64,000 nt of DNA from Synechococcus sp. KORDI-100 (lineage in GTDB: Bacteria > Cyanobacteriota > Cyanobacteriia > PCC-6307 > Cyanobiaceae): contig NZ_CP006269.1 in the NCBI RefSeq assembly GCF_000737535.1, forward strand, positions 2,604,001 through 2,668,000. The letters are read 5' to 3'. Positions 19,074 through 28,868 of the stretch are shown here, piece after piece; position 1 is the first letter of the stretch; every line of letters starts with the position of its first letter. The translations under genes were made by a program, and so were the position numbers. The notes beneath the pieces are model-generated. The model ran no database searches. It was not told the DNA's origin and worked only from the letters and a program-made list of their open reading frames with translations.

Positions 19074-19723
19074 ACCGATCTCGCTACGGTCGAGGACCTC
19101 GGGACAACCAGGACCCGGGGGACAGACGAGGGCAGCGGGAGAGCCGCTACGAGCGTTTCGAACAAGACCGACGTGAGCGGCCGTCCTACGGCGGTCGACC
19201 GCCGGCCTCCGGTGGTGCACCTGGAGCGGGTCCCGGGTTCAGCTTCAACACGCTCACGGCTGCAGTTCTGGCCGGAGTGTTGATCGTGGGGATCGGCATC
19301 GGCAGTGCCGTGACCAGCACAACCGCTGGTGATCAGGGCAACATCGCCAGCAGTCAGCAGCTCGACATGGCGGTTCCCGATCCCGAGTTCTGCCAGCAGT
19401 GGGGCGCCAGCGCCTACGTGATGGACGTTGAGATGTACACAACGATGCGACCGGTCACCAGCTTCGTCACCCAGCCGGCTCTTCAGGCTGGCTGCGTGAT
19501 CCGTCGTGAGAACTGGTCCGTCCTGCGCAGAGAGGGAGCGATCACCCCAGCGCAGGAGAAGGAATGCAAGCAGCGCATGAACACCTTTGCCTACATCGGC
19601 TCGATCCGAGACAAACCCATCGTCCGCTGTGTGTACCAAACCGACGGCAGCGAGAACAAATTCATCACCAAAGGCATCGCCGATGACACCGTCGGAATCA
19701 CGCCGGAGGCTGATCAGTTCTAA
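19070..19723 (+). CDS. DUF3172 family protein, single-pass membrane
   Basis: The 217-residue protein (GTG start overlapping the ndhM stop) has a highly charged Arg/Gly/Pro-rich N-terminus (about 1-60). One transmembrane helix follows ([18 protein letters not shown], about 65-82), then a conserved domain with [29 protein letters not shown] and [13 protein letters not shown]. The order matches the cyanobacterial DUF3172 family, whose role is unknown. Four Cys in the second half could form disulfides if the domain is lumenal or periplasmic. Overlap with ndhM suggests co-expression. Confidence 0.8.
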   Translation: MNRSRYGRGPRDNQDPGDRRGQRESRYERFEQDRRERPSYGGRPPASGGAPGAGPGFSFNTLTAAVLAGVLIVGIGIGSAVTSTTAGDQGNIASSQQLDMAVPDPEFCQQWGASAYVMDVEMYTTMRPVTSFVTQPALQAGCVIRRENWSVLRREGAITPAQEKECKQRMNTFAYIGSIRDKPIVRCVYQTDGSENKFITKGIADDTVGITPEADQF

Positions 19724-20673
19724 GCCGGCTGACCTTGTCTCAACGGGCTGTCCGGACTGGCGAACACCGGCAGCACGTCCTGTCGGAAGGCCGCTGATGC
19801 ACGGGAGCAGTAACGGGCTGGGTGGGTGATCAGCTTGAGCTGACGACGGACCTGAAGATCAGCCACGATCGGCCGATGAATGGTTCCTGCCGCCAACTCC
19901 CGCTCAACCGAGACGACGGGAACAAAGGCGGCACCGAGTCCTGCCTGCACAGCGTTCTTGATGGCTTCCAGGGAATTCAGTTCCATCTCGATGCGCAGTC
20001 GCTGCACGTCGAGACCGGAGCGGGCAAGCAGTTGATCCACCATCTTCCGCGTCGTTGACTGCGCATCCAGGCAGACAAAACCCAGCCGGTAGAGGTCTTC
20101 CTTGGTGAGCTCCACCAGCCGAGCCAGGGGATGCTTGACCGGCAACACCAGCGCCAGCTCGTCGCTGGCATAGGGAACCACCTGCAGCAGTTCGTTCAGT
20201 TCCGGCGGCAACTCACCGCCAATGATCGCCAAATCGATCTGTCCATTGGCGACGCTCCAGCCGGTGCGGCGGGTGCTGTGCACCTGAAGCTGAACAGCGA
20301 CATCGGGATATTTCTGGCGGAACAGGCCGATCATGCGCGGCATCAGATAGGTGCCTGTGGTCTGACTCGCTCCCACGACCAGAGAACCACCCTTGAGATT
20401 GTGCAGGTCCTCGAGTGCACGGCAGGCCTCATGACACTGGCTGAGGATGCGATCGCAGTAGCTCAGCAGCAGATGACCGGCTTCCGTGAGCTGCGCCTTG
20501 CGTCCTCCACGGTCGAACAGGGACACCTCCAGCTGCTTTTCCAGGTTCTGGATCTGGAGACTGACGGCCGGCTGGGTGACGTAGAGGCTGTCAGCAGCTT
20601 TTTTAAAACTGCCCTCGCTGACGATGGCCCGCAGAATGCGCAGCTGATCGAGCGTGAACGGCAGATCTGCCAT
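19720..20673 (-). CDS. rbcR: LysR-type regulator RbcR (Ycf30)
   Basis: The ATG at 20673 gives 317 residues and the family start [16 protein letters not shown]; an upstream TTG at 20697 would add eight residues. The winged helix-turn-helix (about 1-65) has [19 protein letters not shown]. The effector domain contains [36 protein letters not shown] and [15 protein letters not shown]. This is the CbbR/RbcR class that controls RuBisCO and carbon-metabolism genes in response to metabolites. It overlaps the convergent DUF3172 gene by 4 bases and diverges from the NnrU-family gene. Confidence 0.9.
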   Translation of the reverse strand: MADLPFTLDQLRILRAIVSEGSFKKAADSLYVTQPAVSLQIQNLEKQLEVSLFDRGGRKAQLTEAGHLLLSYCDRILSQCHEACRALEDLHNLKGGSLVVGASQTTGTYLMPRMIGLFRQKYPDVAVQLQVHSTRRTGWSVANGQIDLAIIGGELPPELNELLQVVPYASDELALVLPVKHPLARLVELTKEDLYRLGFVCLDAQSTTRKMVDQLLARSGLDVQRLRIEMELNSLEAIKNAVQAGLGAAFVPVVSVERELAAGTIHRPIVADLQVRRQLKLITHPARYCSRASAAFRQDVLPVFASPDSPLRQGQPA

Positions 20674-20751
20674 GGTCGCCTGCTCGCTCGCTGACAACCC
20701 AGCGACTGTAAGCGCCCCTCACGGAACAGAATCAGCAGACTTCACGCTTGG

Positions 20752-21486
20752 ATGGCGATGTCGGATCAACACAGCAGCCTGGTGATGCTGCTGCTGCTGC
20801 TGTTGTTCGCCGTGATCCACAGCGGCGGGGCTGCCCTCAGGAGCCGTGCTGAAGCGCTGATCGGAGCCAGGGCCTGGCGCCTCATCTTCGCGACAGCAAG
20901 CATTCCATCGGCCGTGGTGGTGATCGGCTGGTTTCTGGCTCACCGCTACGACGGTGTGCGCCTCTGGAACCTTCAGGGCCTCCCAGGCATGGTTCCCCTC
21001 GTCTGGCTGGGGACAGCGATCAGCTTTTTGTTCCTCTATCCGGCCACCTACAACCTCCTCGAGATCCCCGCCGTCCTCAAGCCCCAGGTTCGTCTCTATG
21101 CCAAAGGGATCATCCGCATCTCTCGGCATCCGCAGGCGATTGGTCAGATTCTCTGGTGCATGACCCACGCGTTGTGGATTGGCAGCAGCTTCATGCTGGT
21201 GACCTGCGCAGGACTGATTGCGCACCATCTCTTCGCTGTCTGGCATGGGGACCGGCGCTTGCGGGCACGCTTTGGTGACGCCTTTGAAGACCTGCGATCC
21301 AGCACCTCAGTGGTGCCTTTTCTGGCCGTGCTCGATGGGCGACAAACTCTGATATGGCAGGAGTTCCTGCGCCCTGCCCAACTTGGAATCGCCGTTGCGG
21401 TGGCTGTTTTCTGGTGGGCCCATCGCTTCATCTCAAGTGCCGGTGCTCTGATGTTGCACTCCAGCTTGGAGAAACTGCTGAGCTGA
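20752..21486 (+). CDS. NnrU family membrane protein, possible 15-cis-zeta-carotene isomerase
   Basis: The 244-residue integral membrane protein has about six hydrophobic segments. Conserved His residues lie in FAVIHSGGAALRSRAEALIGARAW-type sequence near the N-terminus, in ISRHPQAIGQILW and in LIAHHLFAVWHGDRRLRARFG. NnrU relatives include Z-ISO, the haem-dependent isomerase acting between phytoene desaturase and zeta-carotene desaturase. With crtP and crtB only 2 kb away, a carotenoid role is plausible but inferred. The product could also be a denitrification-type NnrU of unknown function. It lies 35 bases before ndhF on the same strand. Confidence 0.75.
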   Translation: MAMSDQHSSLVMLLLLLLFAVIHSGGAALRSRAEALIGARAWRLIFATASIPSAVVVIGWFLAHRYDGVRLWNLQGLPGMVPLVWLGTAISFLFLYPATYNLLEIPAVLKPQVRLYAKGIIRISRHPQAIGQILWCMTHALWIGSSFMLVTCAGLIAHHLFAVWHGDRRLRARFGDAFEDLRSSTSVVPFLAVLDGRQTLIWQEFLRPAQLGIAVAVAVFWWAHRFISSAGALMLHSSLEKLLS

Positions 21487-21521
21487 GCTGCCTACACTCC
21501 AACTGACCCTGCCAGGAGCGG

Positions 21522-23531
21522 ATGTCTTCGGCTGCTGAACTCGCCTGGCTGATCCCCCTGCTGCCGCTCTTCGGAGCGGTGATCACCGGTTTGGGACTGA
21601 TCAGCTTCAATCGCACGATCAACCGACTGCGAAAACCGGTCGCGCTGCTGCTGATCTCCTGCGTCGGCGCCGCCGCGGTGATCAGTTATGCGGTGTTGGC
21701 GGGACAGCTGGCTGGTGCTCCAGCGGTTGAACATCTGTTTGTCTGGGCCAGCGCCGGCGACTTCAGCCTGCCCATGGGCTACGTGGTTGATCCGCTGGCT
21801 GCGGTGATGCTGGCGCTGGTCACCACCATCGCTCTGTTGGTGATGGTGTACTCCCACGGCTACATGGCCCACGACAAGGGCTATGTGCGCTTCTTCACCT
21901 ACCTGGCGCTGTTCAGCAGCTCGATGCTTGGGCTGATCATCAGCCCCAACCTGCTCGAGATCTACGTGTTCTGGGAGCTTGTGGGGATGTGTTCCTATCT
22001 GCTCGTTGGCTTCTGGTACGACCGCGATGGCGCAGCCCATGCGGCCCAGAAGGCCTTTGTTGTCAATCGCGTTGGTGACTTCGGCCTGCTGCTCGGGATC
22101 CTTGGTCTGTTCTGGGCCACGGGCAGCTTCGATTTCCAGGGCATCGCAGACGGCCTGCAGCAGGCACTGAGCACCGGCTCCATCCCGATGTGGGCTGCCC
22201 TGGCTCTCTGCATCCTGGTGTTCCTTGGGCCGATGGCGAAATCAGCCCAATTCCCTCTGCACGTGTGGTTACCGGATGCCATGGAGGGTCCCACGCCCAT
22301 CTCCGCTCTGATCCACGCCGCCACGATGGTCGCCGCCGGTGTTTTCCTGGTGGCTCGACTCGACCCCCTCTATGGATTGTTCCCGTCCATCCAGGCTGTG
22401 ATCGCCGTGGTGGGAACCATCACCTGCTTTCTGGGGGCGACCATCGCACTCACACAGATGGATCTGAAGAAGGGGCTGGCCTACAGCACCGTCTCCCAGC
22501 TGGGTTACATGATGCTGGCCATGGGATGCGGCGCACCCGTGGCCGGTTTGTTCCACCTGGTGACCCACGCCTTCTTCAAGGCAATGCTGTTTCTGGGCTC
22601 CGGGTCGGTCATCCATGCCATGGAAGAGGTCGTGGGCCATGAGCCAGTCCTTGCCCAGGACATGCGTCTGATGGGCGGCCTGCGCAAGAAGATGCCCATC
22701 ACAGCCATCACGTTCCTGATCGGTTGCGTCGCCATCAGCGGCATTCCTCCGCTGGCAGGCTTCTGGAGCAAGGATGAAATTCTCGGCCAGGCGTTCAACA
22801 GCTTCCCGCTCCTCTGGCTGGTCGGTTTCATCACCGCAGGAATGACGGCGTTCTACATGTTCCGCCTCTATTTCCTCACGTTTGAAGGTGAGTTTCGAGG
22901 CAATGACAAGAGCGTGCAAACGCAGCTGCTCCTCTCGGTTGGCAAGAACCCTGATGAGCATCACGCCCACGGAGGCAGCGTGCATGAGTCGGTCTGGTCG
23001 ATGACAGCACCTCTGGCCGTTCTCGCCGTTCCCTCTGTCCTGATCGGACTGCTGGGCACTCCCTGGAACAGCCGGTTTGCCACTCTGCTCGAGCCCAGCG
23101 AAGCCGTTGAGATGGCTGAACACTTCAGCTGGGAGGAGTTCCTGCCACTGGCTGGAGCGTCCGTGGCGATCTCCGTCACGGGCATCACCATCGCCGTTCT
23201 GGCCTATGCCCTCAAGAGACTTGACCTCGGCCAGCTTGTCGCGGCTCGTTTCCCTGTCATCAATGCCTTTCTCTCGAACAAGTGGTATTTAGATGCCATC
23301 AACGAGCGTCTGTTTGTGAGAGGAAGTCGCAAGCTCGCCCGTGAGGTTCTTGAAGTCGATGCCAAGGTCGTGGACGGCGTTGTGAACCTGACCGGTCTGC
23401 TGACTCTGGGAAGCGGCGAAGGTCTGAAATACCTCGAAAACGGCCGCGCCCAGTTCTATGCCCTGATCGTGTTCGCCGGTGTCATCGGTCTTGTGGTTCT
23501 GTTCGGCGTGCTGGGTGGACCCATCGCTTGA
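21522..23531 (+). CDS. ndhF: NAD(P)H-quinone oxidoreductase subunit 5 (NdhF)
   Basis: This 669-residue polytopic proton-pumping subunit of NDH-1 shows FWELVGMCSYLLVGFWYDR, VNRVGDFGLLLGILGLFW, HVWLPDAMEGPTPISALIHA and QMDLKKGLAYSTVSQLGYMM. These are signatures of the ND5/NdhF antiporter-like family. A clear AGGAG lies just before ATG 21522. The length is that of the respiratory/cyclic NdhF1 class rather than the CO2-uptake forms, but an NdhF1 assignment is inferred from the linked ndhD. Confidence 0.95.
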   Translation: MSSAAELAWLIPLLPLFGAVITGLGLISFNRTINRLRKPVALLLISCVGAAAVISYAVLAGQLAGAPAVEHLFVWASAGDFSLPMGYVVDPLAAVMLALVTTIALLVMVYSHGYMAHDKGYVRFFTYLALFSSSMLGLIISPNLLEIYVFWELVGMCSYLLVGFWYDRDGAAHAAQKAFVVNRVGDFGLLLGILGLFWATGSFDFQGIADGLQQALSTGSIPMWAALALCILVFLGPMAKSAQFPLHVWLPDAMEGPTPISALIHAATMVAAGVFLVARLDPLYGLFPSIQAVIAVVGTITCFLGATIALTQMDLKKGLAYSTVSQLGYMMLAMGCGAPVAGLFHLVTHAFFKAMLFLGSGSVIHAMEEVVGHEPVLAQDMRLMGGLRKKMPITAITFLIGCVAISGIPPLAGFWSKDEILGQAFNSFPLLWLVGFITAGMTAFYMFRLYFLTFEGEFRGNDKSVQTQLLLSVGKNPDEHHAHGGSVHESVWSMTAPLAVLAVPSVLIGLLGTPWNSRFATLLEPSEAVEMAEHFSWEEFLPLAGASVAISVTGITIAVLAYALKRLDLGQLVAARFPVINAFLSNKWYLDAINERLFVRGSRKLAREVLEVDAKVVDGVVNLTGLLTLGSGEGLKYLENGRAQFYALIVFAGVIGLVVLFGVLGGPIA

Positions 23532-23541
23532 TCCTGCTTCT

Positions 23542-23573
23542 GTGTGTCATCGCCTATCGAGGTGATGACACAC
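23542..23573 (+). other. Strong hairpin in the ndhF-ndhD spacer
   Basis: Bases 542-554 of this kilobase pair with 561-573 in a 13-bp stem (one G-T pair) closed by the 6-base loop TATCGA. It sits 10 bases after the ndhF stop and 45 before the ndhD start. No T tract follows, so it is not a standard intrinsic terminator. It may be an RNA processing or stability element within the ndhF-ndhD transcript. Confidence 0.75.
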
Positions 23574-23618
23574 CGGCTGTGATTTCTACAGTCCAACCAG
23601 TGGAGTGCTGGGACAGCA

Positions 23619-25253
23619 GTGATCGAGTTTGCCGTCGCCGGGCCGGTTGAGCCTGTGAACGCGACCGTTCCCTGGCTGAGCCTCGCGATTCTTTTCCCGA
23701 TCGTGGGCTCACTGCTGGTGCCGTTCATTCCCGATGCCGGGGATGGGCGCCGGGTTCGCTGGTATTCGCTCGGCATCACGCTGCTGACCTTCCTTATCAC
23801 CGTTGCTGCCTACCTGAACGGCTATGACCCGAACCTGAGCGGTCTGCAGCTGGCGGAGCGGGTCAGCTGGCTTCCTGACCTCGGGCTCACATGGGCCGTT
23901 GGCGCCGACGGTCTGTCGATGCCTCTGATCCTGCTGACCAGCTTCATCACCACACTGGCCTGCCTGGCCGCGTGGCCCGTGAGTTTCAAACCGAAACTCT
24001 TTTATTTCCTGCTGCTGGCCATGGATGGCGGACAGATCGCCGTGTTCGCCGTGCAGGACATGCTTCTGTTCTTTCTGGCCTGGGAGCTGGAGCTGATCCC
24101 CGTTTATCTGCTGCTGGCCATCTGGGGCGGCAAGAAGCGTCAGTACGCAGCAACGAAGTTCATCCTGTACACCGCCGGCAGCTCCCTCTTCATCCTTCTG
24201 GCCGCACTGGCCATGGGGTTCTTCGGGGGAGGCACACCCAACTTTGAGTACACCACCCTCGCCGCCAAAGACTTCGGAACAGGCTTTCAGCTTCTCTGCT
24301 ATGCGGCTCTGTTGATCGCGTTTGGCGTCAAATTACCAATCGTGCCTCTCCACACCTGGCTGCCAGACGCCCATGGAGAAGCCACCGCGCCGGTTCACAT
24401 GCTTCTGGCTGGCATCCTGTTGAAGATGGGCGGCTACGCCCTGCTGCGTTTCAACTGCGAACTGCTGCCTGCAGCCCATTCGCAGTTTGCACCCCTCTTG
24501 ATCGTTTTGGGGGTCGTCAACATCATCTACGCGGCGCTCACCTCGTTCGCCCAGCGAAATCTGAAGCGCAAGATCGCTTACAGCTCCATCAGTCACATGG
24601 GCTTTGTGCTGATCGGCATCGGCAGTTTCAGCGCCCTCGGCACCAGCGGTGCCATGTTGCAGATGATTAGCCATGGCCTGATCGGGGCCAGTCTGTTCTT
24701 TCTGGTGGGGGCCACCTACGACCGAACCCACACCCTTCAGCTTGATGAGATGGGAGGCGTGGGCCAAAAGATGCGCGTGATGTTCGCCCTCTGGACCGTG
24801 TGCTCACTGGCCTCTCTCGCCCTCCCCGGCATGAGCGGCTTTGTGAGCGAGCTGATGGTGTTTGCCGGACTGGCCACCGATGAGGCGTACACACTGCCGT
24901 TCCGAATTGTGATCTGCGGACTGGCGGCCGTTGGCGTGGTTCTCACACCGATTTATCTGCTCTCCATGCTGAGGGAGATCTTCTTCGGCAAGGAGCGAGC
25001 CGATCTTGTCTCCCACACCAATCTCGTGGATGCCGAGCCCCGCGAGGTCTACATCATCGGCTGCCTGCTGGTGCCGATCATCGGCATCGGTCTCTACCCC
25101 CGCCTGATGACCGACAGCTATCGCTCGTCGATCGAAGCCTTGGTCAACCGGAATGTTTATGCGATGGAACGCATCAGTCGGCCGACCGCTCCGATCATCC
25201 GAGGTCAGCCGGCTGTTCCTGCCTTGCTCCAGGCCCCGGCGCTGCCGGGCTGA
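23619..25253 (+). CDS. ndhD: NAD(P)H-quinone oxidoreductase chain 4 (NdhD)
   Basis: This 544-residue ND4-family proton-pumping subunit contains [61 protein letters not shown] and [20 protein letters not shown]. It starts with GTG at 23619, 87 bases after ndhF. The ndhF-ndhD pairing is typical of the NDH-1L module for respiration and cyclic electron flow around photosystem I. The C-terminus (about 510-544) is Pro/Ala-rich and lineage-specific. Confidence 0.95.
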   Translation: MIEFAVAGPVEPVNATVPWLSLAILFPIVGSLLVPFIPDAGDGRRVRWYSLGITLLTFLITVAAYLNGYDPNLSGLQLAERVSWLPDLGLTWAVGADGLSMPLILLTSFITTLACLAAWPVSFKPKLFYFLLLAMDGGQIAVFAVQDMLLFFLAWELELIPVYLLLAIWGGKKRQYAATKFILYTAGSSLFILLAALAMGFFGGGTPNFEYTTLAAKDFGTGFQLLCYAALLIAFGVKLPIVPLHTWLPDAHGEATAPVHMLLAGILLKMGGYALLRFNCELLPAAHSQFAPLLIVLGVVNIIYAALTSFAQRNLKRKIAYSSISHMGFVLIGIGSFSALGTSGAMLQMISHGLIGASLFFLVGATYDRTHTLQLDEMGGVGQKMRVMFALWTVCSLASLALPGMSGFVSELMVFAGLATDEAYTLPFRIVICGLAAVGVVLTPIYLLSMLREIFFGKERADLVSHTNLVDAEPREVYIIGCLLVPIIGIGLYPRLMTDSYRSSIEALVNRNVYAMERISRPTAPIIRGQPAVPALLQAPALPG

Positions 25254-25348
25254 TCAATCCTGACTGATGAATAAGTGCGTGGTTTGAGGGATACGACGGG
25301 GCGACGCGGAGGGAACTTCGTAAGTTCTGTGCGTCCACTCGCTGAACC

Positions 25349-25717
25349 ATGCGCCAGATCAATTTCGGCCTGATCTTTGCCTTTGGCCTGTTGATGGTGT
25401 TCTTCACCCTGGAAAACACCGCAGCGACAACGGTGCATCTCCTGCCGGGGGTTCAGCAGACCATGCCCCTGGCCGGTTTGCTGCTTCTCGTCGCTGGCAT
25501 CGGAGCTGTTTCCGCCTGGTTCTTTGCCGCCTGGACCGGGATGCTCACCAATGTGGACCAACTCAGCAAGGCCAGCGATCTCGAGGCGCAGCAGGTGCGG
25601 ATTCAAGAGCTGGAGAGCGATCTCAGCCGTTACCGCTCCACGGTGGAGACCCAACTGGGCCTGCTGCCTGCCACCACGGTGAGCAGCAGTGACAGCACGG
25701 ATGCAGCTGAGGCCTGA
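25349..25717 (+). CDS. LapA-domain (DUF1049) membrane protein
   Basis: The 122-residue protein has two membrane helices (FGLIFAFGLLMVFFTLENT, about 4-22, and MPLAGLLLLVAGIGAVSAWFF, about 38-58). A coiled-coil-like helix then contains LEAQQVRIQELESDLSRY. This is the LapA_dom architecture, related to E. coli LapA of lipopolysaccharide assembly; its role in cyanobacteria is not established. It follows ndhD by 95 bases, a gap containing a 6-bp hairpin (25313-25327), and precedes scpA. Confidence 0.8.
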   Translation: MRQINFGLIFAFGLLMVFFTLENTAATTVHLLPGVQQTMPLAGLLLLVAGIGAVSAWFFAAWTGMLTNVDQLSKASDLEAQQVRIQELESDLSRYRSTVETQLGLLPATTVSSSDSTDAAEA

Positions 25718-25787
25718 GTCAAATCCCCAGCGTTGACTGGCGTGGTGGGGTCGTCATCGATAGCGTTCAGCCAGTGAGAGTCATCCC

Positions 25788-26690
25788 TTGCAACAGACGG
25801 GTGCGAGCGCTGGAGCTGATGTCGGCGCCCGTCTGGCCATCCGTCTTCTCCAGGATGCCGCTGAAAGCGGGGAGCTCGACCCCTGGGATGTCGACGTGAT
25901 CGCTGTCATCGACGGCTTTCTGGATCAGCTCAGTCAACGCATCAACGTGCCGAAACAGGTTGCTGCTGCCATTGAAGGCCGAGGGGGCAGTTACGAGCGC
26001 GACCTGGCCGACAGCAGCGAGGCCTTTCTGGCCGCCTCCGTTCTGGTTGGCCTCAAGGCGGAATTGCTGGAAGCCAGCATTCTTCCCCCGGCACCGGAGA
26101 TCGAAGAGGGCTTTGATGCCGAATTCGACGAACAGGGATGGCTGGATCCAGCGTTTGACCTGCCCCGACGTCCGGAACGTCATCTGCAGCGTCGTCCGGT
26201 GGCGCCACCACCGTTGCGTCGACCGGTCACCCTTGGAGAACTGATCGAACAGCTGGAGTCGATCGCCGAGCAACTTGAATCCGATGAACTCCAGCAGAAA
26301 CGGCGCCAGCGACAGAAACGCTACAGCGATCGTGAAGCCATCGCCCAGGTGTCCAGCCTGGCTCACCGTGAAAAGCTGCCGGAAACAACCGCGGCCCTCG
26401 GTGTCTTTCTCAATGGCTGGGAGGATGCCCTGAACTGGCTGGATTTCGAAGCACTCGTCGATCGCTGGCGCGATGCCGCCGCCGCCGACCTCGACACCGA
26501 TCGTGTCGGTGTGTTCTGGGCCCTGCTGTTCCTGTCCTCCCAGGGTCGGGTGGAGCTTGAGCAAGTGGGCTGGCTGCACGCGCCGATACGGCTGCGCAGG
26601 ATTCCGGCGGCCGGATCCGTGACGCAATTGCCGATCAGCAATCTGGACGTGCCAGCTTCAGTGCCGACCAGCGACCCCGTGGCGGCCTGA
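25788..26690 (+). CDS. scpA: Segregation and condensation protein A (ScpA)
   Basis: The 300-residue kleisin family protein joins SMC and ScpB in chromosome compaction. The N-terminal helical domain has RLLQDAAESGELDPWDVDVIAVIDGFLDQ-type sequence, then SSEAFLAASVLVGLKAELLE. A Pro/Arg-rich middle (about 115-150) and a C-terminal winged-helix region with GVFWALLFLSSQGRVEL follow. A TTG at 25788 is the likely start because conserved sequence begins within 15 codons of it. No smc or scpB lies in the window. Confidence 0.88.
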   Translation: MQQTGASAGADVGARLAIRLLQDAAESGELDPWDVDVIAVIDGFLDQLSQRINVPKQVAAAIEGRGGSYERDLADSSEAFLAASVLVGLKAELLEASILPPAPEIEEGFDAEFDEQGWLDPAFDLPRRPERHLQRRPVAPPPLRRPVTLGELIEQLESIAEQLESDELQQKRRQRQKRYSDREAIAQVSSLAHREKLPETTAALGVFLNGWEDALNWLDFEALVDRWRDAAAADLDTDRVGVFWALLFLSSQGRVELEQVGWLHAPIRLRRIPAAGSVTQLPISNLDVPASVPTSDPVAA

Positions 26691-26733
26691 GGCACGGTTT
26701 AATGTTCCACATCCTCTGGAGCCTGCAACGCCT

Positions 26734-27912
26734 ATGAAGGCGATGATTCTGGCGGCTGGCAAAGGGACCAGGGTTCAGCCGATCACCCATGTGATCCCGA
26801 AACCCATGATCCCCATCCTGCAGAAGCCGGTGATGGAATTCCTCCTTGAGCTGCTCAAGGAACACGGTTTCAAAGAGGTGATGGTGAACGTCTCACACCT
26901 GGCCGAGGAGATTGAGAATTACTTCCGCGACGGCCAACGCTTCGGCGTTGAGATTGCTTACAGCTTCGAGGGCTGTATTGAAGACGGTGAACTGATCGGT
27001 AACGCCCTGGGATCAGCAGGTGGTCTGAAGAAAATTCAGGACTTTCAGCACTTCTTCGATGACACCTTCGTCGTGATGTGCGGCGATGCTCTCATTGATC
27101 TTGATCTCACCGAAGCGGTGCGGCGTCACCGCGAGAAGGGTGCACTGGCCAGTCTGGTCACCAAGAGAGTTCCGAAGGAACAGGTGAGCAGCTACGGCGT
27201 TGTCGTGACGGACGAAGAAGACAGAATCTCTCATTTCCAGGAAAAGCCAGACGTTGATGAAGCCCTAAGCGACACCATCAACACAGGCATCTACATCTTC
27301 GAACCGGACATCTTCGACCACATCCCTTCTGGTGTTTCGTTCGACATCGGTTCGGATCTGTTTCCGAAGTTGGCATCCATCGGTGCCCCCTTCTATGCCA
27401 TTCCAATGGATTTTGAATGGGTCGACATCGGAAAGGTTCCCGATTACTGGCAAGCCATCCGCAGCGTTCTCCTCGGCGATGTTCGTCAGGTCGGGATTCC
27501 CGGCAAGGAAGTTCGCCCGGGTGTTTACGCAGGCCTGAACGTTGCAGCGGACTGGGACAAGATCAATGTCACGGGCCCTGTCTACGTGGGCGGTATGACC
27601 AAAATCGAAGATGGTGCCACCATCATCGGACCATCGATGATCGGCCCGAGCTGCCACATCTGCGAAGGTGCGGTGATTGATAACTCGATCATTTTTGACT
27701 ACTCACGCATCGGTGCCGGGGTGCAATTGCTGGAGAAACTCGTGTTCGGGCGCTACTGCGTCGGCAAGGATGGGGACCACTTCGACTTGCAGGAAGCAGC
27801 CCTTGACTGGCTGATCACGGATGCCCGCCGGCAGGATCTGGTTGAACCCTCGCCGCAGCAGAAGGCCATGGCCGAATTGCTGGGCACCGATCTCACACCG
27901 GCAGCGAGCTGA
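26734..27912 (+). CDS. Sugar-phosphate nucleotidyltransferase (mannose-1-phosphate guanylyltransferase-like)
   Basis: The 392-residue protein has an N-terminal nucleotidyltransferase domain (about 1-240) with AMILAAGKGTRVQPITH, PKPMIPILQKPVMEFLLE, VMCGDALIDLD, FQEKPDVDEA and FEWVDIGKVPDYW. A left-handed beta-helix with hexapeptide-like repeats follows (about 255-340: VYVGGMTKIEDGATIIGP). It activates a sugar phosphate with an NTP for cell-wall or polysaccharide synthesis. The exact sugar (mannose or glucose) is not certain. The 3' end overlaps metF, in convergent orientation, by 20 bases. Confidence 0.88.
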   Translation: MKAMILAAGKGTRVQPITHVIPKPMIPILQKPVMEFLLELLKEHGFKEVMVNVSHLAEEIENYFRDGQRFGVEIAYSFEGCIEDGELIGNALGSAGGLKKIQDFQHFFDDTFVVMCGDALIDLDLTEAVRRHREKGALASLVTKRVPKEQVSSYGVVVTDEEDRISHFQEKPDVDEALSDTINTGIYIFEPDIFDHIPSGVSFDIGSDLFPKLASIGAPFYAIPMDFEWVDIGKVPDYWQAIRSVLLGDVRQVGIPGKEVRPGVYAGLNVAADWDKINVTGPVYVGGMTKIEDGATIIGPSMIGPSCHICEGAVIDNSIIFDYSRIGAGVQLLEKLVFGRYCVGKDGDHFDLQEAALDWLITDARRQDLVEPSPQQKAMAELLGTDLTPAAS

Positions 27913-28786
27913 AGCCTGCCATTTCAAGAATCAAGGGAATTCTCTCCTCCGCTTTGATCGCCATCAGGTGAACCCCCTGGACGATGTCGAGGTAGCGACC
28001 GACCTGTTCGGCTGCGATCGCCACGCCTTCCGCAGCAGGATTCTCGGCGCGATCCAGGCGAGCGATCAAATCCTCAGGGATGCAGGCACCGGGCACCACC
28101 CGGTTGATGAATCGGGCATTCTTCGCCGATTTGAGCAGAAAGACACCGGCGAGCACGGGGAGCTCCATCGGCCCTGCCAGATCCTTCTGAAAACGCTCGA
28201 GAGCCTGAGGGTCCATCACCATCTGCGTCTGAACGAAACGGGCGCCGGCGTCCCGTTTGCGCATCAGTCGTCGCTGCAATCCGCTCCAGCTCCGCGATTG
28301 CGGATCGGCGGCACATCCGGCAAACAGATCGGTCGGTCCGTCCGCGAGCGCTCCCCCATTGGGATCGTCGCCACGGTTGAATGCCTCCACCTGACGCAGC
28401 AGCTTGACGGATTCGTACTCGTTGACCTGTCGAGCCGTCTGCTGGTCCCCAGCTTTGACTGGATCGCCTGTCAGGCAGAGAAGATTGCGAATCCCCAGAG
28501 CGTGGGCCCCGAGCAGATCCGACTGAAGCGCAATGCGATTGCGGTCGCGACAAGCGAGTTGCAACACCGGTTCCAGGCCGGCATCAAGCAGCAACCGGCA
28601 GACGGCAAGGCTGCTCATCCGCATCACCGCTCGACTGCCATCGGTCACATTGATGGCATGGACGCAACCACTGAGCTTGGTTGCCATGGCGAGGGTATGG
28701 CCGGGATCAGCTCCTCGAGGTGGCATCACCTCCGCCGTGATCGCGGCCTTCCCTGCTTTTAAAACGCGCTGCAGCGCCGTCGTCAA
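27893..28786 (-). CDS. metF: 5,10-methylenetetrahydrofolate reductase
   Basis: The 297-residue flavoenzyme (TIM barrel) reduces methylene-THF to methyl-THF for methionine synthesis. Blocks seen are AAITAEVMPPRGADPG (conserved Glu), CVHAINVTDGSRA, LQLACRDRNRIALQSDLLGA, NLLCLTGDPVKAGD and GARFVQTQMV. The likely start is TTG 28786. It diverges from the PedR-like regulator, with 82 bases between them. Confidence 0.9.
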   Translation of the reverse strand: MTTALQRVLKAGKAAITAEVMPPRGADPGHTLAMATKLSGCVHAINVTDGSRAVMRMSSLAVCRLLLDAGLEPVLQLACRDRNRIALQSDLLGAHALGIRNLLCLTGDPVKAGDQQTARQVNEYESVKLLRQVEAFNRGDDPNGGALADGPTDLFAGCAADPQSRSWSGLQRRLMRKRDAGARFVQTQMVMDPQALERFQKDLAGPMELPVLAGVFLLKSAKNARFINRVVPGACIPEDLIARLDRAENPAAEGVAIAAEQVGRYLDIVQGVHLMAIKAEERIPLILEMAGFSSLPV

Positions 28787-28868
28787 ACCCTGTTCCGTTT
28801 CGGCAGTTCACTATGCAGGATCAAGGTGGAATCGGGGCCTAGCATGGGTGCAACGGGGCGTGTGGACC

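Noticed and set aside
22269-23123. 284-codon open frame antisense to ndhF
   Set aside because: It is a shadow of a clear membrane-protein gene; the antisense peptide is His/Gln/Glu-rich and has no start context.
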